From: Schistosoma haematobium
Lineage: Eukaryota; Platyhelminthes; Trematoda; Strigeidida; Schistosomatidae
Assembly: GCF_000699445.3 (NCBI RefSeq)
Contig: NC_067197.1
Span: 11,166,152 to 11,230,151 of the forward strand
Reading direction: 5' to 3'
Length of the DNA: 64,000 nucleotides
Both the position numbers and the translations under genes were made by a program. Positions 27,201 through 42,200 of this stretch are shown here, piece after piece. Within the stretch, counting starts at the first letter, position 1, and the number at the start of each line of letters is the position of its first letter. The notes beneath the pieces were generated by a model, which made no database searches, was not told the DNA's origin, and worked only from the letters and a program-made list of their open reading frames with translations.

Positions 27201-30200
27201 TAATAAAAGCTAGATTTAATATGGAAATCAGAATGAGGAGGGACATCTACTAGTTTCTGGTGATGTAAAAGTGGGAGTTTCAAATGCATGAATAAAAGTC
27301 ATCACATACCAATGAGGACAGAAGTAGAAAATTTAGTGAATTCGTCGACGAAAAGAATTTGTATAGATTAAGTGGATTCCGAAGTCTCATATATGTTAGT
27401 AAAGTAAATTTGATTGTTTGTTCAAATATGTCGATCTATGTCTCAACGTTAAACAACTAATAAAATCTTTCGGAAATCTGAAGCCTCTTTTTTGGCCTTT
27501 TGTTCTGATTTCTATTTCGAAGAACGAATGAATATACTATAAACATAAATCTTCCATTTAACTCTGTATATTACCTAGGCTAACTCCTTTTGTGTGACAG
27601 CGGTATTAAAAAGCCAAATACTGGTTGCGTTGGATGAGTGTACTTCAAGCGCTCGTTTATCCATACAGACATTCAGGAAAAGAAGCGTGAAAGCGAAGCG
27701 GAGAAGGCGAGCAAGCCAATTCGTTTTGATAAAGCGTAACCCAGTGTTATGCTTCGTTATTGCTTGAATGCGATTACTGATGCGTCTTACTCGAACGAAC
27801 GAAGGATCAATGATTCAGCGACTCGATAGCCTATTCTGGTCCGTTGTCCCCAACTCTGCTAACTCGATCAAGAAGTCTGGGTAAGGTGTAGAAAGTGTAT
27901 TCTACAGACAACAGCAGATAACAAGTCAGGCAGGCAGATCAGATCAAGCATACAAGTCAAGCGTATTTATACAAATATTTACAATCGATATTGTCATGGA
28001 AGATTTTTGAACATTAATCAACAATTGACTGCTATTTGAACATTTAATCGATAGTTCATCAATTGACCTATTTGCGCCTTTAATCGATAGTTCATGAATT
28101 GACCCCAATAAAAATATCTAACATTTAATCGATTCGATGATCGATAAGATAAAATTTAAAAATATGAGTTTGGGGATCTATCGTCCCCAACACCCAGATA
28201 AAAATTAGCTACAGACTGTGATGAATAGTGTAAGCAATGCACACACGCTCATATAAGAACAGTCAAAGTTAATAAGCGAATGACTGACAAGGTCAAAATG
28301 AGACCCGAGAAGAATAAAGAAATTGGTCTGTCTGGAAGCAAGAATAACCCATGTGGGCTTGACATCGCACCAGACACTATAACCTACATGATTGGACTGA
28401 TACGGAACGTAGCAGCATAGGCACACTTTTTCTATTAATGGGACGATTCTTAAAACCATGTTGTCGTATCATATTATTGTGTAAATCGTGAGACTGAAAT
28501 TAATAAGTGATTATACCACAATGAAAATCCGTATTTAGCCAAAACAAAATTAAGCGATAATTCACTTTTGTAATGACAAGTTTGTAGTTATTTAGCTTAA
28601 GTATCCCTCTTATTTATTATTACTAGCTTTAAATGTTGTGTCTTCGGAAGAAGATATGGATTTCTCTTCTTCTTCTTCTTCTTAATTCCTGTTCAATGTG
28701 GTATCAGGTATATGTCAATTTATTAGTCTTTAATGTTATAATGTCCGGTACTGATACTGATACACAAGCCTCTCTAATCAAGGGTGAGAAGGTAGCTTGT
28801 ATTGGGTGACTGATTGGGCTTGGGTGTACACTCTATATATATTCTCTACAATATGTAAGCATTTCTTGGCCATTTACCCGATATCTGATTGGCTTATTAC
28901 ACTATCTATAGAAAACTTTCACCTGAAAACCAAGTAGAGAAACTTTCTTATGCCTACTGAATTACGCTACACCACTTCTTCATTAATTTCACGTTGTGAA
29001 GATTAAACGTTATTGATATGAATTGTTCATATATTTATGCGTTTTCTTCAGCAATTCTCGCTTTGTTTTTTGAGTTTTTTTTTCTAATAATTTGCTTCTT
29101 CGCTAAAAGGCATGGCGAAATAGTCCTTCTAATCCAGAATTGAGATTCCCCGAACCAAATTCATTCATTACTACTGAATTTGATTTGTTGCAAAACAAAT
29201 GCTCCATGAATGTGGAAATGCCAGAATTATTAATCGAAACAGAGATGTCTCGTATTTGGTACTTTCAAGATACAGAATTCAATCTTCCCAAAGGTTTTAT
29301 CAAATTTCATATTGTCAGGTTAGTTTCTCTCTCTCATTTATAAATAGTAATCATTATTATGCTGGATAAGGGGATATTGTTTCTGTCTGCTTATTGTAAC
29401 TTTTTCACGATTAAATGTTTGTTATTTCTTTGCTCACATTAACCAGTATTAACTTATTTAGTATAATCTTAATTTAATAAATTCATTTACTAGTATAGGG
29501 GTTGTGGAGATTATTAAGTTTTTGATTGAGATCATGAATCGATTGATGTTAGACCACCTTTGAAAACCTGGAAGCACTGGACGGCCGTTTCTTCCTATTT
29601 TGGGACTCTTCAGCAGTGCGGTCCCGCTCGCAGGGTTCGAACCCATGGCCTTCGGTCTCGTGCGCGAACGCCTAACCTACTGGATTCATTTATTTACTAC
29701 TCTTTTTACCTTATTTAGTGTCACATATCTTACTATTATGCAAAGTAATCAATGACGTCCTTAACCATAGTTTCAGTTAATTAATATAAAATTAAGCATT
29801 TATAATATTCATACACTAATATTATTTATGACTTACTACATAATAGTACTTATAAATATTTTATAAGTAATTGTTTATTTTCTATTTTTCATCATAGTTT
29901 GTCAACATTTTGTAGTCCTTTACATGAAACACTTTGTGCGTTTTATGTAAACTTGTTTTTGGATCAGATTTATGAACTTAATTACTCTAGTGTGTTTGCT
30001 GATATAACAGTTCATGTGGGATATACTAATAGAGGTATCACGGTATGTTAGATTAAGATTTAAATTAATTTGTTTCATTATGAATAATCATTGTATACAT
30101 GTGTCGACATATTATGTGGTTTATAATATACTTAAGAATAAATAAATATTTGTAGAAATAAATTTCATCATTGAATTTAGTCATAACTCCTTGTTATAAA

Positions 30201-33200
30201 CATTGAATTTTATTGTTTATTTGCCTCACACCCTGACACTGTTTAGCTCCACTGCTGAAAATCAGTAGCTGTTTTCTTGAACAGATTCTAGTAGGACCGT
30301 TTTTGTGCTAAATGTAGGGAAATAAGCATAGTTAATTTCTTCGGGTTGTTAGGATAACAAAATACTTTTAATACTTAACACCGTATTCTGGATTAAATCC
30401 ACATACATTACTGTTTCGTTAAGAGAATTCCAAGTCATATAGTCTCTCATCACTTTATATCAAATTTACAATTAACCTCATGGGCTGTAGTTTAGCTTGA
30501 TCATTCAAATATATTAGTTTTATACCACGACTGGAGAAATTTATTAAATTTAGTTCACCAATTGTATTAAAATGCTTCTTCGAGAATATTATCACCCCTT
30601 AATGATTGTCTGTTCCTAATTTCCAGCTTTTGTTTTCAGGATTTACCCACAAATTGAAAACTTTTGTCCAAGAAATAGTAACACAACTTGTCGATTATTG
30701 TGAACCAAAAACTGATCGTTTCGAATGCATCCGTGAGAAAATTTCCCAAAATATTACCAATTTTTCATTAAAACCAACTCATCATCAGGCCTGCACATAT
30801 TTAACGAATATTACTTTACATCATTCTTGGATTATTGATGATTTTATTCAAGCTCTAAAAGGTAAGTACTTATTCTTGCCTTTTGAGTATTTTTCATTCG
30901 AATCAATCGCGAACAATATAATTCTTAGTACTGATGTTCAACTACCCGAGTTACTAAATCTCATGTTAGCTAGAGCTTTGTGATAATCTTGATGCTTGTT
31001 GCAACTGAACGTAACGATTATAATTACATATAGTATTAATTTTGTTAAGAAAATTGCTGATTGTTTGGTATTATGAACTGAAAATTGTTATTAGCATCCC
31101 TGTTTTGTGAACTAGGAATGTCCCATAAAAAGATTTGTCCGAATTATTTTGTCGCCATAAATAATTACAACCATTTCAGTGAACGTCATTTACTAACCTT
31201 CCCGAATTACGATATTATAAACCCTCCACCATTTACAAAATCTCAAAGAATTTAACCGACGACAGGCATATCCACTGATCTCGAACTATATTTGCACAGC
31301 TTATCAAAACAGACAAACATGTTCCCATTAGATAAAGTCAAAATTAATCTTCTTGTTGGCTGTCAGCCAAAAAGTTAAGACTGATTTAATAATGACAAAA
31401 CAATTTATTTTTAATATTATAATGAATAAAAAAATTGATTTGAAATTCATCACTTCTCCAATGTTCTTTAAGCCACGACGCTATAAGTTCCACTCAGGTG
31501 TCTTTCCCTTTCGCATTAAAGTCATTATTGCTACATCAGAGCGCTTAGCTTTTCGGAGAAGGTCGGAAAGCTTTCTGTAAAACGCATCTTTTACATCATC
31601 TGAGCTGCAGTCAGTGGGAGAATAGGCAGAGACGACGAAGAGGCAACGACGAGTGTCCCTATCTTTTCGGATCCTTACTGTTCCGTTCAGTCGGACAGCG
31701 CACAAACGACTGTCTACTGGGATCCACTCTAAGAGAGCTAGTTCTGGCCTAGGACTCAATGCTATACCTACGCCGACGAGGCCACGGGAAGCAGAATCAG
31801 GGCTTCCAGATACACGAAGTGTGAATCGAGTCGGTTCTTTATTTTGGCATGATGAGGTCTAGTGAATGACGCTACTCGGATCCTGTATGCGCGTTTCGGA
31901 GACGCAGCACACATCGATGGCGCGGGATTCTAATGTCCTAGCTAAGGAAGCCTGCTGTCCTATTTGGCACAGTGTTCGGACGTTAAAAGCCCCTACGTGT
32001 AGTTTAGAGCGTGGTTTCAGGAGACCAGGAATAATGTTCCGCGTACTCGAATCGTTTGCCCTAGTGGTGCAAGGTGATAAAGGGACGTGAAAAGGGTTAG
32101 TCGGGGAGATAAAAGAGGTATTAGGTATAGGGAGGATTTGAATGTGACCAACTTGGTTTCGTGTGCTGTTATGGGTATGAGGGCTGATGTCACCTCCCGG
32201 TTGCCCACACTGTGGAAGGGTATTTCTTGAGGAACCTGAAAAAGAAGTTGGATTAGTGTTGGTCTTAACGACCTGGGAGCGTGACCTCAAAACCCAAGGG
32301 ACAACTGTTTGAGGCCGGTCGCTCACGGCCTTTTTGTGGGAGGTTTTTAACTTGTTAGCTTCGTTCTTCAAAGGGCCTTACCGCCGGAGACGGAAATCCG
32401 TGAGGTAAGGTGAGGTGTGGCATTGTCAGGGTTGACCTTTTCTAACCCCTTCCTTTCTTGTGAGAAGGCAGCATCGCTGCAGATGCTGGCTGTCCGAGGG
32501 AAACGCCTTACTACTGTGAGATCCCTCTACAGTCAGCAGTACGACTTCGCCCTCAGATCTTGATTGGCTGCTTTTAGTCTTACCGTTCTCCAATCGACCT
32601 GCCTGGCATGGTAGAACCTACAGAAACATATGTTTCAGACAATATAGCTCGGTTGGGTCATCACGATAGGCAAGCCCGATCACCGCATCAAGGTAGCAGC
32701 TACGGTCAAGGCTGTCCACTCTCTCCATTCTTGTTCAACTTTGTCGTTGACGTGCTTTTAGAGATAGCACTTTCCTCGTCTGAATTTCCAGGGGTTGAAC
32801 TTCTACCAGGAGATTCAATTTTTGACCTAGAATATGCCGATGACAGTTTTATATGGTGAAGACGCTGACAAAATTCAGAGTCTTCTAACCACTCTAAGCA
32901 ACAATACAAGCATATTCGGGATGCGTTTCTCCCCGTCTAAATGCAAAATGTTGCTTCAGGATTGGGTTGCATCGACACCCGAACTAGTGATAGGGAGTGA
33001 AGCAGTTGAGTGTGTCGACCGCTTCACTTATCTTGGAAGTTTCATCAGCCCTTGTGGTCTGGTGTGTGGCGAAATCTCAGCACGGATACAGATGGCTCGA
33101 CTAGCTTTCGCCAACTTGTGTCATTTATGGCGTAGGCGAGATATCCATCTATCAACCAAATGACGTGTTTACTGTGCAGCAGTTCGTTCCGTCCCACTTT

Positions 33201-36200
33201 ATGGCAGTGAAACATGGCCGGTAAGAGTAGAGGATATTCGTAGGTTACTAGTATTCGATCATAGGTGTCTTCGAAACATTGCTCGTATATTCTGGGACCA
33301 TCGAGTAAGTAACACAGTTGTTAGGAAACGAGTACTAGGTAAGAATGGCAAATCAGTTGATGAAGTAGTGAAACTTCATCTGTTGAGATGGCTGGGACAT
33401 GTGTTATGTATGCCCAACGACCGACCGCCTCGACGTGCGATGTTCAGTGGTATAGGAGTAGGTTGGAAGAAAGCTAGGGGCTTGGCCATAAATTAAAATA
33501 CAACAAACTACTATACAGTATGCTCGTTCTTTGTTTAATTGATGGATGTTTCGCCTGCAATACAGGTAAGGTATGTTGTCGAAAACCGTGCAAGCATCCT
33601 AAATCCATGAGAAGATTTACTTAGACACTAACTCACTGAGTTTGATTAGACTTCTAAGATAAGTGAACTAGTTGCTCTATTTTCTTTCATGAGTTCAGGC
33701 GGTTGCATAGATCAGTCATCAAACAATATTTTGGATTTAGATAGGGAGAAGCACATCAAAAACGTGCTTATATTGTGCTTCAAGACGATCGCTAGACTGA
33801 AACTCATTATCGTCTTTGCAAACCAAGTCTATATCATCTGTGTGTTCTAAGTCAATAATTAAACCTGTTCGATCTATCCCTGAAAATTCTGATAAAGGCG
33901 TTAATTTCTAAAACAAATGTCTACAACAGTGAAATAAAAAGAGGGATACGAATTACTCTGATGTTTGAACACGATAACGTGTCTATGAAAGTCTGGGAGA
34001 ATCCAGACATCTTACTTACTTATGCTCAGATCCCAGATCAAGTTCAAATGGTAGGTGAGAGATACGTGCACGCTAATGGTCTATGTCTGGCTTAACTATC
34101 TGAGCAATATATATATATATGAAAATTTGGGCTCACATGTAGGCAGCAGTGTATATATTCGCATCAGAATTGGGTGACCTCTCCACTTAATGATTTCATT
34201 TTCCAACTATTACTATTCTTTGTAATAGAAATTCCTATATTCAAAGGTTTTTTCACTGAGAGAACTCTTGAAGCTCATCTAATTTCAATTTCTCTAACTT
34301 CTTGTACTATCATAATAATCTCAATTTCCGACATTCAGCTGTGTCTGACATATCTTTTCTTACTTTCAATTATAAGTTTATTTTCTTCATGTTTTATTAT
34401 CTGGGCTTTATTCATTCTATTCCATAAATCTACTCATTTTTGAATTTATGACCGAACATTTCTTTTGTGAGTCATTCATATTTATTTTTTCCGATAGTAT
34501 GAGATCAAAAAAGGAGATTTACTCAATAAAGCTTAGTGATTAGTACTATTATATCTGTATTATAGCTAGTTAAAGAGAGAATCCGTGAAATGCATGATAT
34601 CATATTGTTTCTCTATGATGATTGTTCTTGATTAAGTAAGATTTCTGAGAAAAAAATTTAAGTATAAAACGTAAGTTCTGTTCATTGTCTCATTGTGAAA
34701 TTGATTGAATTCGTTACATCAACTTATATATGTTTATAATCAGAGAGAGGTTTTGTGGATATTATAGTAATTTAATAGTTGAATTTATGAGTCAATTGAA
34801 GTTAGACCACTATGAAAAACCTGGAAGCACTGGACGGCATTTTCATCCTAATATGGGACTCCTCAGCAGTGCGCATCCATGATCCCGCCCCCCCCCGCGA
34901 GATTCAACCATTAAATTATATATGTTAATGTTAATTCTAATTCATCATTAAAGAATAATTACTACCATGTTATTTGTCACTCGTGATTGACTGAAATGTT
35001 TCGGAATAATTTTTTATAAATGTTAAAAAGGTTTTTTTGTTGGGTTATGTAATAATTGATGTTCGTTTAATAAAGGCATGTATGTATACAAATATTCAAA
35101 GCAATCATGTTTTGATTCCCACACTAAAATACAAACTGTTTTATGATGTGTTGTGGTGTGTGCTAATAATATTGACATAAGTAGTAGATGATGTTAGTCG
35201 TGAACAGAAGGTCTGGCAGCAAAGAGACAAGAGGATCGAACAGTAAAGAATGGAAACAAAATGCAATTTGTATGAAAATGCAAGAACAATGAAGTCTGAG
35301 TCATTTCGAGACAATCGATGGACACTTTGCAAATTAAGCATTTACTTTATGATTGTTAGATTTTATTAACAAGTCCTGTAAGTCTGTGTTAAATATATTC
35401 GATTGTCCCCACTGGTGTTCTTGTTCACTACAGTTTTAATGAATTTTAAAGGTTACTTAATATTCACTGTAAAAATCGTTACTGAAATTGGTCCACTGAG
35501 TTTCGATTGGAAATTCTTTAAGTGATTCGATGACTTATTCATTTTTTGATCCTAGATATCACCTACGAAAAGTTGGTTAATTATATCAAAGAGTTTTATG
35601 AACGCATTTTTATCGAAGGCCTTATATATGGCAGTATCACCGAAGAGGTAAGCATACAGTAATGTGGTTAATATCATTTTTTAGGCTAATTCAGTAAATA
35701 GAATATGACTAGGATTTCTTTGTAGAAATTTAAAATGTTAAAATCATTTAGTTATTGATACATGAATATTATAAATTGTGTACAGTAATACACGAACATT
35801 ATGAACAGGCTTTTCATTTCAACTTGAGTAATTAGTTCATAACATTAAGAAAAAGACGAGTAGGTGACAGAACAATTAGAAACAGTGAAACAATCCCACA
35901 AGTAACTGTTAGTTACTGTCATTATAAAGCTCAGCACAAGTATTTATCAGCCCATTTCGTATTAGTCACGATGAAGTGAAACCAAAAAGAATTTCAAAGG
36001 TATTATAATTAACCCTAGTAGACATAATAACCAAAGAGATTAAATAATCATTGATCAAAATGGATAAAAACGTATTTAAGATAGAATACTCAGCATCCAA
36101 AGAAAGATAAAGAGTGATGGCATGTGATCTATGCTTACCGATTCTAAGACATGTTACACAACATTCCCAGCGACCGGTTAAAGTTATCATGCGGATCTCA

Positions 36201-39200
36201 AACAGGAATTCTAGATCTATCAGCATGACCTATACGGAAATTAAATGATTTTATGGACTGATATTATGGAGCTAACATACCAAGAACTGTTCGTCTTTGA
36301 ATGTAGTTACACTCAAGGGAGCTTCGATTGTTAACTTATTACAACAGAAAACTGCAAAACGATTGCAGTTGACTTCAGTTAATATTTGAAACCACTCAGC
36401 CACAATTGTCGGATGTTAGTCAATAAAATCTACTGTTTCCCACATTTTTAATTTATTGAAAATTCATTTCTTCTATCTCCAAAGTTATATCTTCTGATGT
36501 TAGAATAGACTTCATGGTATTCTCACCAAACGTGATATATGTGCATCAATTAAGCTAAATTATTTTGATAACTTGTAACGCAAGTGCATTGAATATGTTT
36601 ATTCATGGACGTGATGTATACAACTAATATAACCAAGCTAACATCTGAATATCACCAAAAGTAACGTAGACACGTATTTGAAACTGTTAAATTTCCTAAG
36701 CAAGCATTAATTTCACATTATCTATTTAAATAACACAAACATCTACTGTGATTTACAGACCTTTGAACGATTCTCTGTTTTTTTAATGATGTGTGGTTTA
36801 GATCATATTTCACTCTTAGATTTACTTATCACCAACCTACTGAATTGTGTATGCTATGTCACGATATTCATTCAGTGAATGATTAGCAGTTTGTATGTTG
36901 ACCGTAGATTAACCTTTTTATTCCATAGTTCGATTATTGATCACAGTAATTGTTCTTGAATGTAAAGGGTAAATTACTTTCTGTATCACTTGGAAAATAA
37001 CTTAGATAAATTTGTCGATTATTTTTCTAAATCATGTTTTTCAACCAGTCATATCGATGTTTCAAATTTCCATCTACAGGATGCAATAAATTATTACGAA
37101 ATGATTCGAGATCTGTTAATACAAAAATTTGATTCTAAACCATTTTTGCTATCTCACATCGCAACACCTCGAGAAGTTATAATTCCTGAAGGTAAACACC
37201 TTTGTTCATCAGTTTTTTTTCAGAAATATGGTATATGATTTATATATATAGGCTATGGGCCGTTCACTCGGCCAAATCTTGGCAGACGTCTTTATGGTAA
37301 ACCTAAAACAAACTGTCATGAAATCGGTGAATAATATCATAACGTTTTATGTCAGGTAAGTGAGAGGAGGCTGAATCGACCGTAGTTGAATGTTGCTTAC
37401 GTGAGAACAGTTATTCTCAAAAAGTCATAAATAAATATATTACAACTAGAGGGAATGAAATATCCTACAGTTGAGAAAAAGCCTGTCTTCCTAAAATTTG
37501 GTTTCAGAAGGAATAAAATAACTGGGAGGATTGACTTTAAACTAAAGGTAATGCCTAAAAGGACATATTCAGCGACCAAGTTGATGTCTTTATAGCAAAC
37601 CAAATGCTCGTTATGACAGTCAAATGTGGTCAGATACCCACCTAGTGTCATCTCCGATGAATTTAACAGTTTACATTCACGTAACAAAGTACATACTTTG
37701 GAAGAACAGAAGGAAGCACCCGTGTCCATATCTCCGAACATAATCCACAAAATTTGAGGTTAAACGGAAGGTTTTGAACAGCTCAATCGCTAGTCATCTA
37801 CTCGACAGTAGGCGTGATGTTATAGTTTCGGAATCTTTCAGAATGATTAATAAACATAGGGATTCAAAATTGTTACGCTTTACCGAATCTATTGCAATAA
37901 AAAAGATTTAAACGCGGTTTATATATCCAGAACTAATCTTTTATAGCCCTGTTGACCTTATTTTTATGAGATTATTACGTAAGACCTTTCTTGTATAAAC
38001 TTTGAATAAAATTTCTAGTGTCATAATTCGTACTTCTGAGCTTACTTAACTAGTCTATAGGTTAAGCGCTTGCGCACGAAACTGATAGGTCCTGAGCTTG
38101 AATCCTGCGTAGGCGGGATCTTGGATGCACACTGCTGAGGAAACCCATATTAGGACGAAACGGCCGTCCAGTGCTTCCAGGTTCTTCATAGTGGTCTAGC
38201 TTTAATTGACTCGTGAATTCATCTATTAAATTAGTCTATACTAAATAATCTGTCTTCGGTTTCGTAAATAAAATTCTATTTCCATGCTCTTATAAAATAT
38301 TCATATACTTAACGAGTTTCAATTGTGTGATTTGTTCCCTATTATTGTCTCCTAGTATTATTCTATCTCCATATTGAGTAAATTCATTCCAGATTTTTGA
38401 AGTATTTACACTTGTTTCATTCTAACGATTAATGACACAGTTTTAAGGTATGAGCAGCTCAGTAGAATCCACGAAAGAAAACAATTCATGTTATTCTACT
38501 ACAATATTCGTTCTTTCTTTCTTTAATTTTATAAATTAGACAATTTGTATGAAATATGTGTGAACGTCGATAGAGAACTAGGTGACATTTAAAAAAAAAA
38601 ATGTTTTGTTATTCTGGTCAATTTGGACAAATAATGAACAGATACAGTAATCATAAAGACTAGAACTTTAAACTACTGTAATTTTCCACTTTGTGACTTA
38701 AACAATCTTGTTGTCATACAAATTCAGATTATTCCACTTATCTGAATTCTGATTCTTTAAATTTTAATAACTAAATTAATATTATATTACATTATGTTTA
38801 TTTTTACTACAATCTCTTACTGAATCTTATCTCACAGTGTACTGTAAGATGTGAGGTTTAAATTGAGTGATGTTAATATGTGTAGAATACCTTCACGCAA
38901 TTATCATAACCATTATGTGGTTACCGTAGCGTAATATCGCTTGGAATCGGTTTCAATGGAGCAGTTACATTTAGTTTTTGTCTTTTCTTAAATCAAAATA
39001 ACCTTATACATTTTTTCTCGAATCCTATTGTATGTTCTTAATGTTTTCTACTATCACTGATAGTGATATTACTTCTACTACTTAATAATTCTTTCTTGGT
39101 TTCCTGATGTAGTGTGCTAGTTTAATCTTCTGCATGTGTCAGGTTCTACTTTGCATAAAATCTGACTGACAAGACGAAAATAAGTTATTTTTTATCCGAA

Positions 39201-42200
39201 TTGTGTACATTATTTATTTTGTTGATTATTCTTATTCCAATCGTTTTTCTTATTTTATTTAGATTCCAGTTTTCTTTATCAACGATATATTTCTGGTCAA
39301 CCAGCTTCTGCGATTTACTATTACCTTCAATGTGGTGAGCAGTCTACGCTTAACAATACATTACTTCATCTGTTTTATCAGATTGTAAGAGGACCCATTT
39401 TCGATAAACTACATACGGAACAACAATTGGGTGAGGAATTATTATTGAGTATGGAACGTAGTAACTATAAATACCATTGAATTATAAGAGACGCATTACC
39501 GATATCTTAAGATATGAGTTTAAATGGTTTGAATTATTTTTTCTGGTTAGCGTTTTTTAGCGAGTTCATTCTCTACGGGATAGGGTCAATAAGCCCGTGC
39601 CCAACCCTCCTCCTTTTTACGGGCTTGGGACCGGTAGTAACCCTAGAGGGGCTCCAGGCTCCATCAGACAAGTCAAGAGCGGGACGAGAAGACATTCCAG
39701 CAGATGCCTAAAAAGCAGATGTAGCAGTACCTGCAAAGATACTCGGCATTCTCTTCTGCAAGATTTGGGATGAAGAACAAGTACAAACAGACTGGAATGA
39801 AGGACACCTGATCAAGATACCAAAGAAAAGCGATCTTAAAAACTGCAATAACTACAGGGGCATCACTCTTCTCTCAATATCGCGAAAAGTCTTCAACAGG
39901 ATATTGTTAAACAGAATGAAGGACTCCGTAGACGCTCAACTTCGAGACCAACAGGCTGGATTCCGTAAGCATCGGTCGTTTACAGACCATATTGCAGCAC
40001 TACGGATCATTGTGGAATAATCAATTGAATGGAATTCATCGCTCTATATCAACTTCATTGACTACGAGAAAGCATGTGATAGCGTGAACAGGGCAACACT
40101 ATGGAGGCCTCTTCGATACTACGGTGTGTCCCAGAAGATAGTCAATACCGTACAGAATTCCTATGATGGATTAAACTGAAAAATTGTACATGGAGGACAA
40201 TGGACAGACTCGTTCGAGGTAAAGATCGGTGTCAGGCAAGGTTGCTTACTCTCACCCTTTCTCTTTCTCCTGGTGATCGACTGGATCATGAAGACGTCAA
40301 CATCTAGGGGGGTGGAAGCATGGGATACAGTGGATAGCTAGGATGAAGCTGAACGATCTAGACTTCGTAGATGATCTGGCTCTTCTGTCGCACACGCATC
40401 AACAAATGCAGCAGAAGACGACCAGTGTAGCAGCAGTAGTTCTCAACATAAACAAAGGGAAAAGCAAGATTCTCCGATATAGCATAACATGCACCAATCG
40501 AATCACACTTGACGGAGAATCTCTGAAGAATGTAAAAACCTTTACATATCTTGGCAACATCATTGATGAGTACAGTGGATCTGATGCAGATGTGAAGGCG
40601 TGGGTCGGCGAAGCAAGAGCAGCATGTCTACAATTGAGGAACATCTGGAACTCAAAACAACTGTCAACCAACACCAAAGTCGAAATTTTCAATACGAACG
40701 TCAAGACAATTCGACTGTACGGAGCTTAAACTTGAAGAACGACTACAACCATCATCAAGAAGGTACAAGTATTTACAAATAGTTGTCTACGCAAGATACT
40801 CAACATCCATTGGCCGGATACTACCAGCAATAGCCTACCATGGGAAAGAAAAAACCGGATGCCAGCGGGGGGGGAATCAGGAAAAAGCGCTGAGAGTGGA
40901 TAAGAAAGGACACAACTGTGTCATAAAGCAATCCCTCACTTGGGATCCCCAAGGCCAAAGGAGAAGAGGAAGACCAAACAACACATTACTCCGAGAAATG
41001 GAGACAGACATGAGAAGAATGAATGACAATTGGATCGAACTAGAAAAAAAGGCCCAGAATAGATTGGGTTGAAGAATGCTGGTCGGTGGCCTATGCTCCC
41101 TTGGGAGTCACAGGCGTAATTAAGTTATGAGTAATTCTCAATTATCTTAACTATCAAATAACTAATACGAATATGTGTCTTTGGTGACTAGTTCATACAT
41201 TTTATTGGCATTTTAGTCTTGTAGTGTAACACAAAAAGCTAAAGTACAAATATTTAAACATAGTCCTATTCATTTAGACTAGTGGCCACAATGCAAAGTG
41301 ATCGATAGAATTCGTTCAATACTAAAAATAACTTCATCACTAATCATTGATCTACTAATTATCAGCTAACTGTCCACTAGAAAAGGAATACTTGGGTATG
41401 GTGATTAAACTACTGAATAATTTAGTTTCCTGAACTTTTAAATTTAAGGTTAATTTGCAATCAACCGAACTCTGACCTGATGTCTCAATATTATCCTATG
41501 CTTTTTCAGATTCAGTGGTTTTTGTGTGATCTTTTTGTGTTTATAGTCCTGTAATATGTCATATGATAAGATCAGTCACCTGTTTAGTACTTCCTGGTTT
41601 TAAGTGGTTCAGCATTTGGTTTTACATCATAATTAGGGTTAACTTTTAATATGGACAGAAAGTGAAGATGTGTGCTCCATTTTTATGTCTTACAGAAGGA
41701 TTTTTTTCTGTTACCTGGTAATTTTCTTTGCATCGTTAGTCCCTGACTTTATTTCTCCATAGTTATGTCATACATTTTGCATATTGAAGTATTCATTTAT
41801 ATTACGTATCTGTCCCATATTTAAGTAGTAGTACTGTAGTGAATGAAAACTTGATGGGGATGGCCAATTCACTGTTTTATGCAAAATCAAACAGTAGATT
41901 TGTAAAGTATGAAGATCGTATATTAAGTACATTCTACATCCAATTCCTGCTACATACTACTTACATCCGTCCGCATAAGTAGTGCACACCACAGACTGCC
42001 CCGACGTGCGATGTTCAGTGGTGTAGGAGTAGGTTAGAAGAAAACTAGGGGCGGCCAGACCAAAACATGGCACAAATCCATGAAGTCATTGACAAGTGGA
42101 CTGAGTCATGTTGGTAGTTGTGCACTACCTGCTTGGGATCCGCCTAATGATAGTAACTGATGGTTAGAGACCTTGGATGACATGGCTCAAAATCGTTTGC

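Noticed and set aside
30035..30043. Alternative exon 12 donor gtatgt at 30043
   Set aside because: It would put a stop codon into exon 13. The donor at 30035 keeps the frame and the family alignment.
37397..37750. 117-codon minus-strand frame in intron 15
   Set aside because: Hydrophobic chance frame in AT-rich intron; no known family features.
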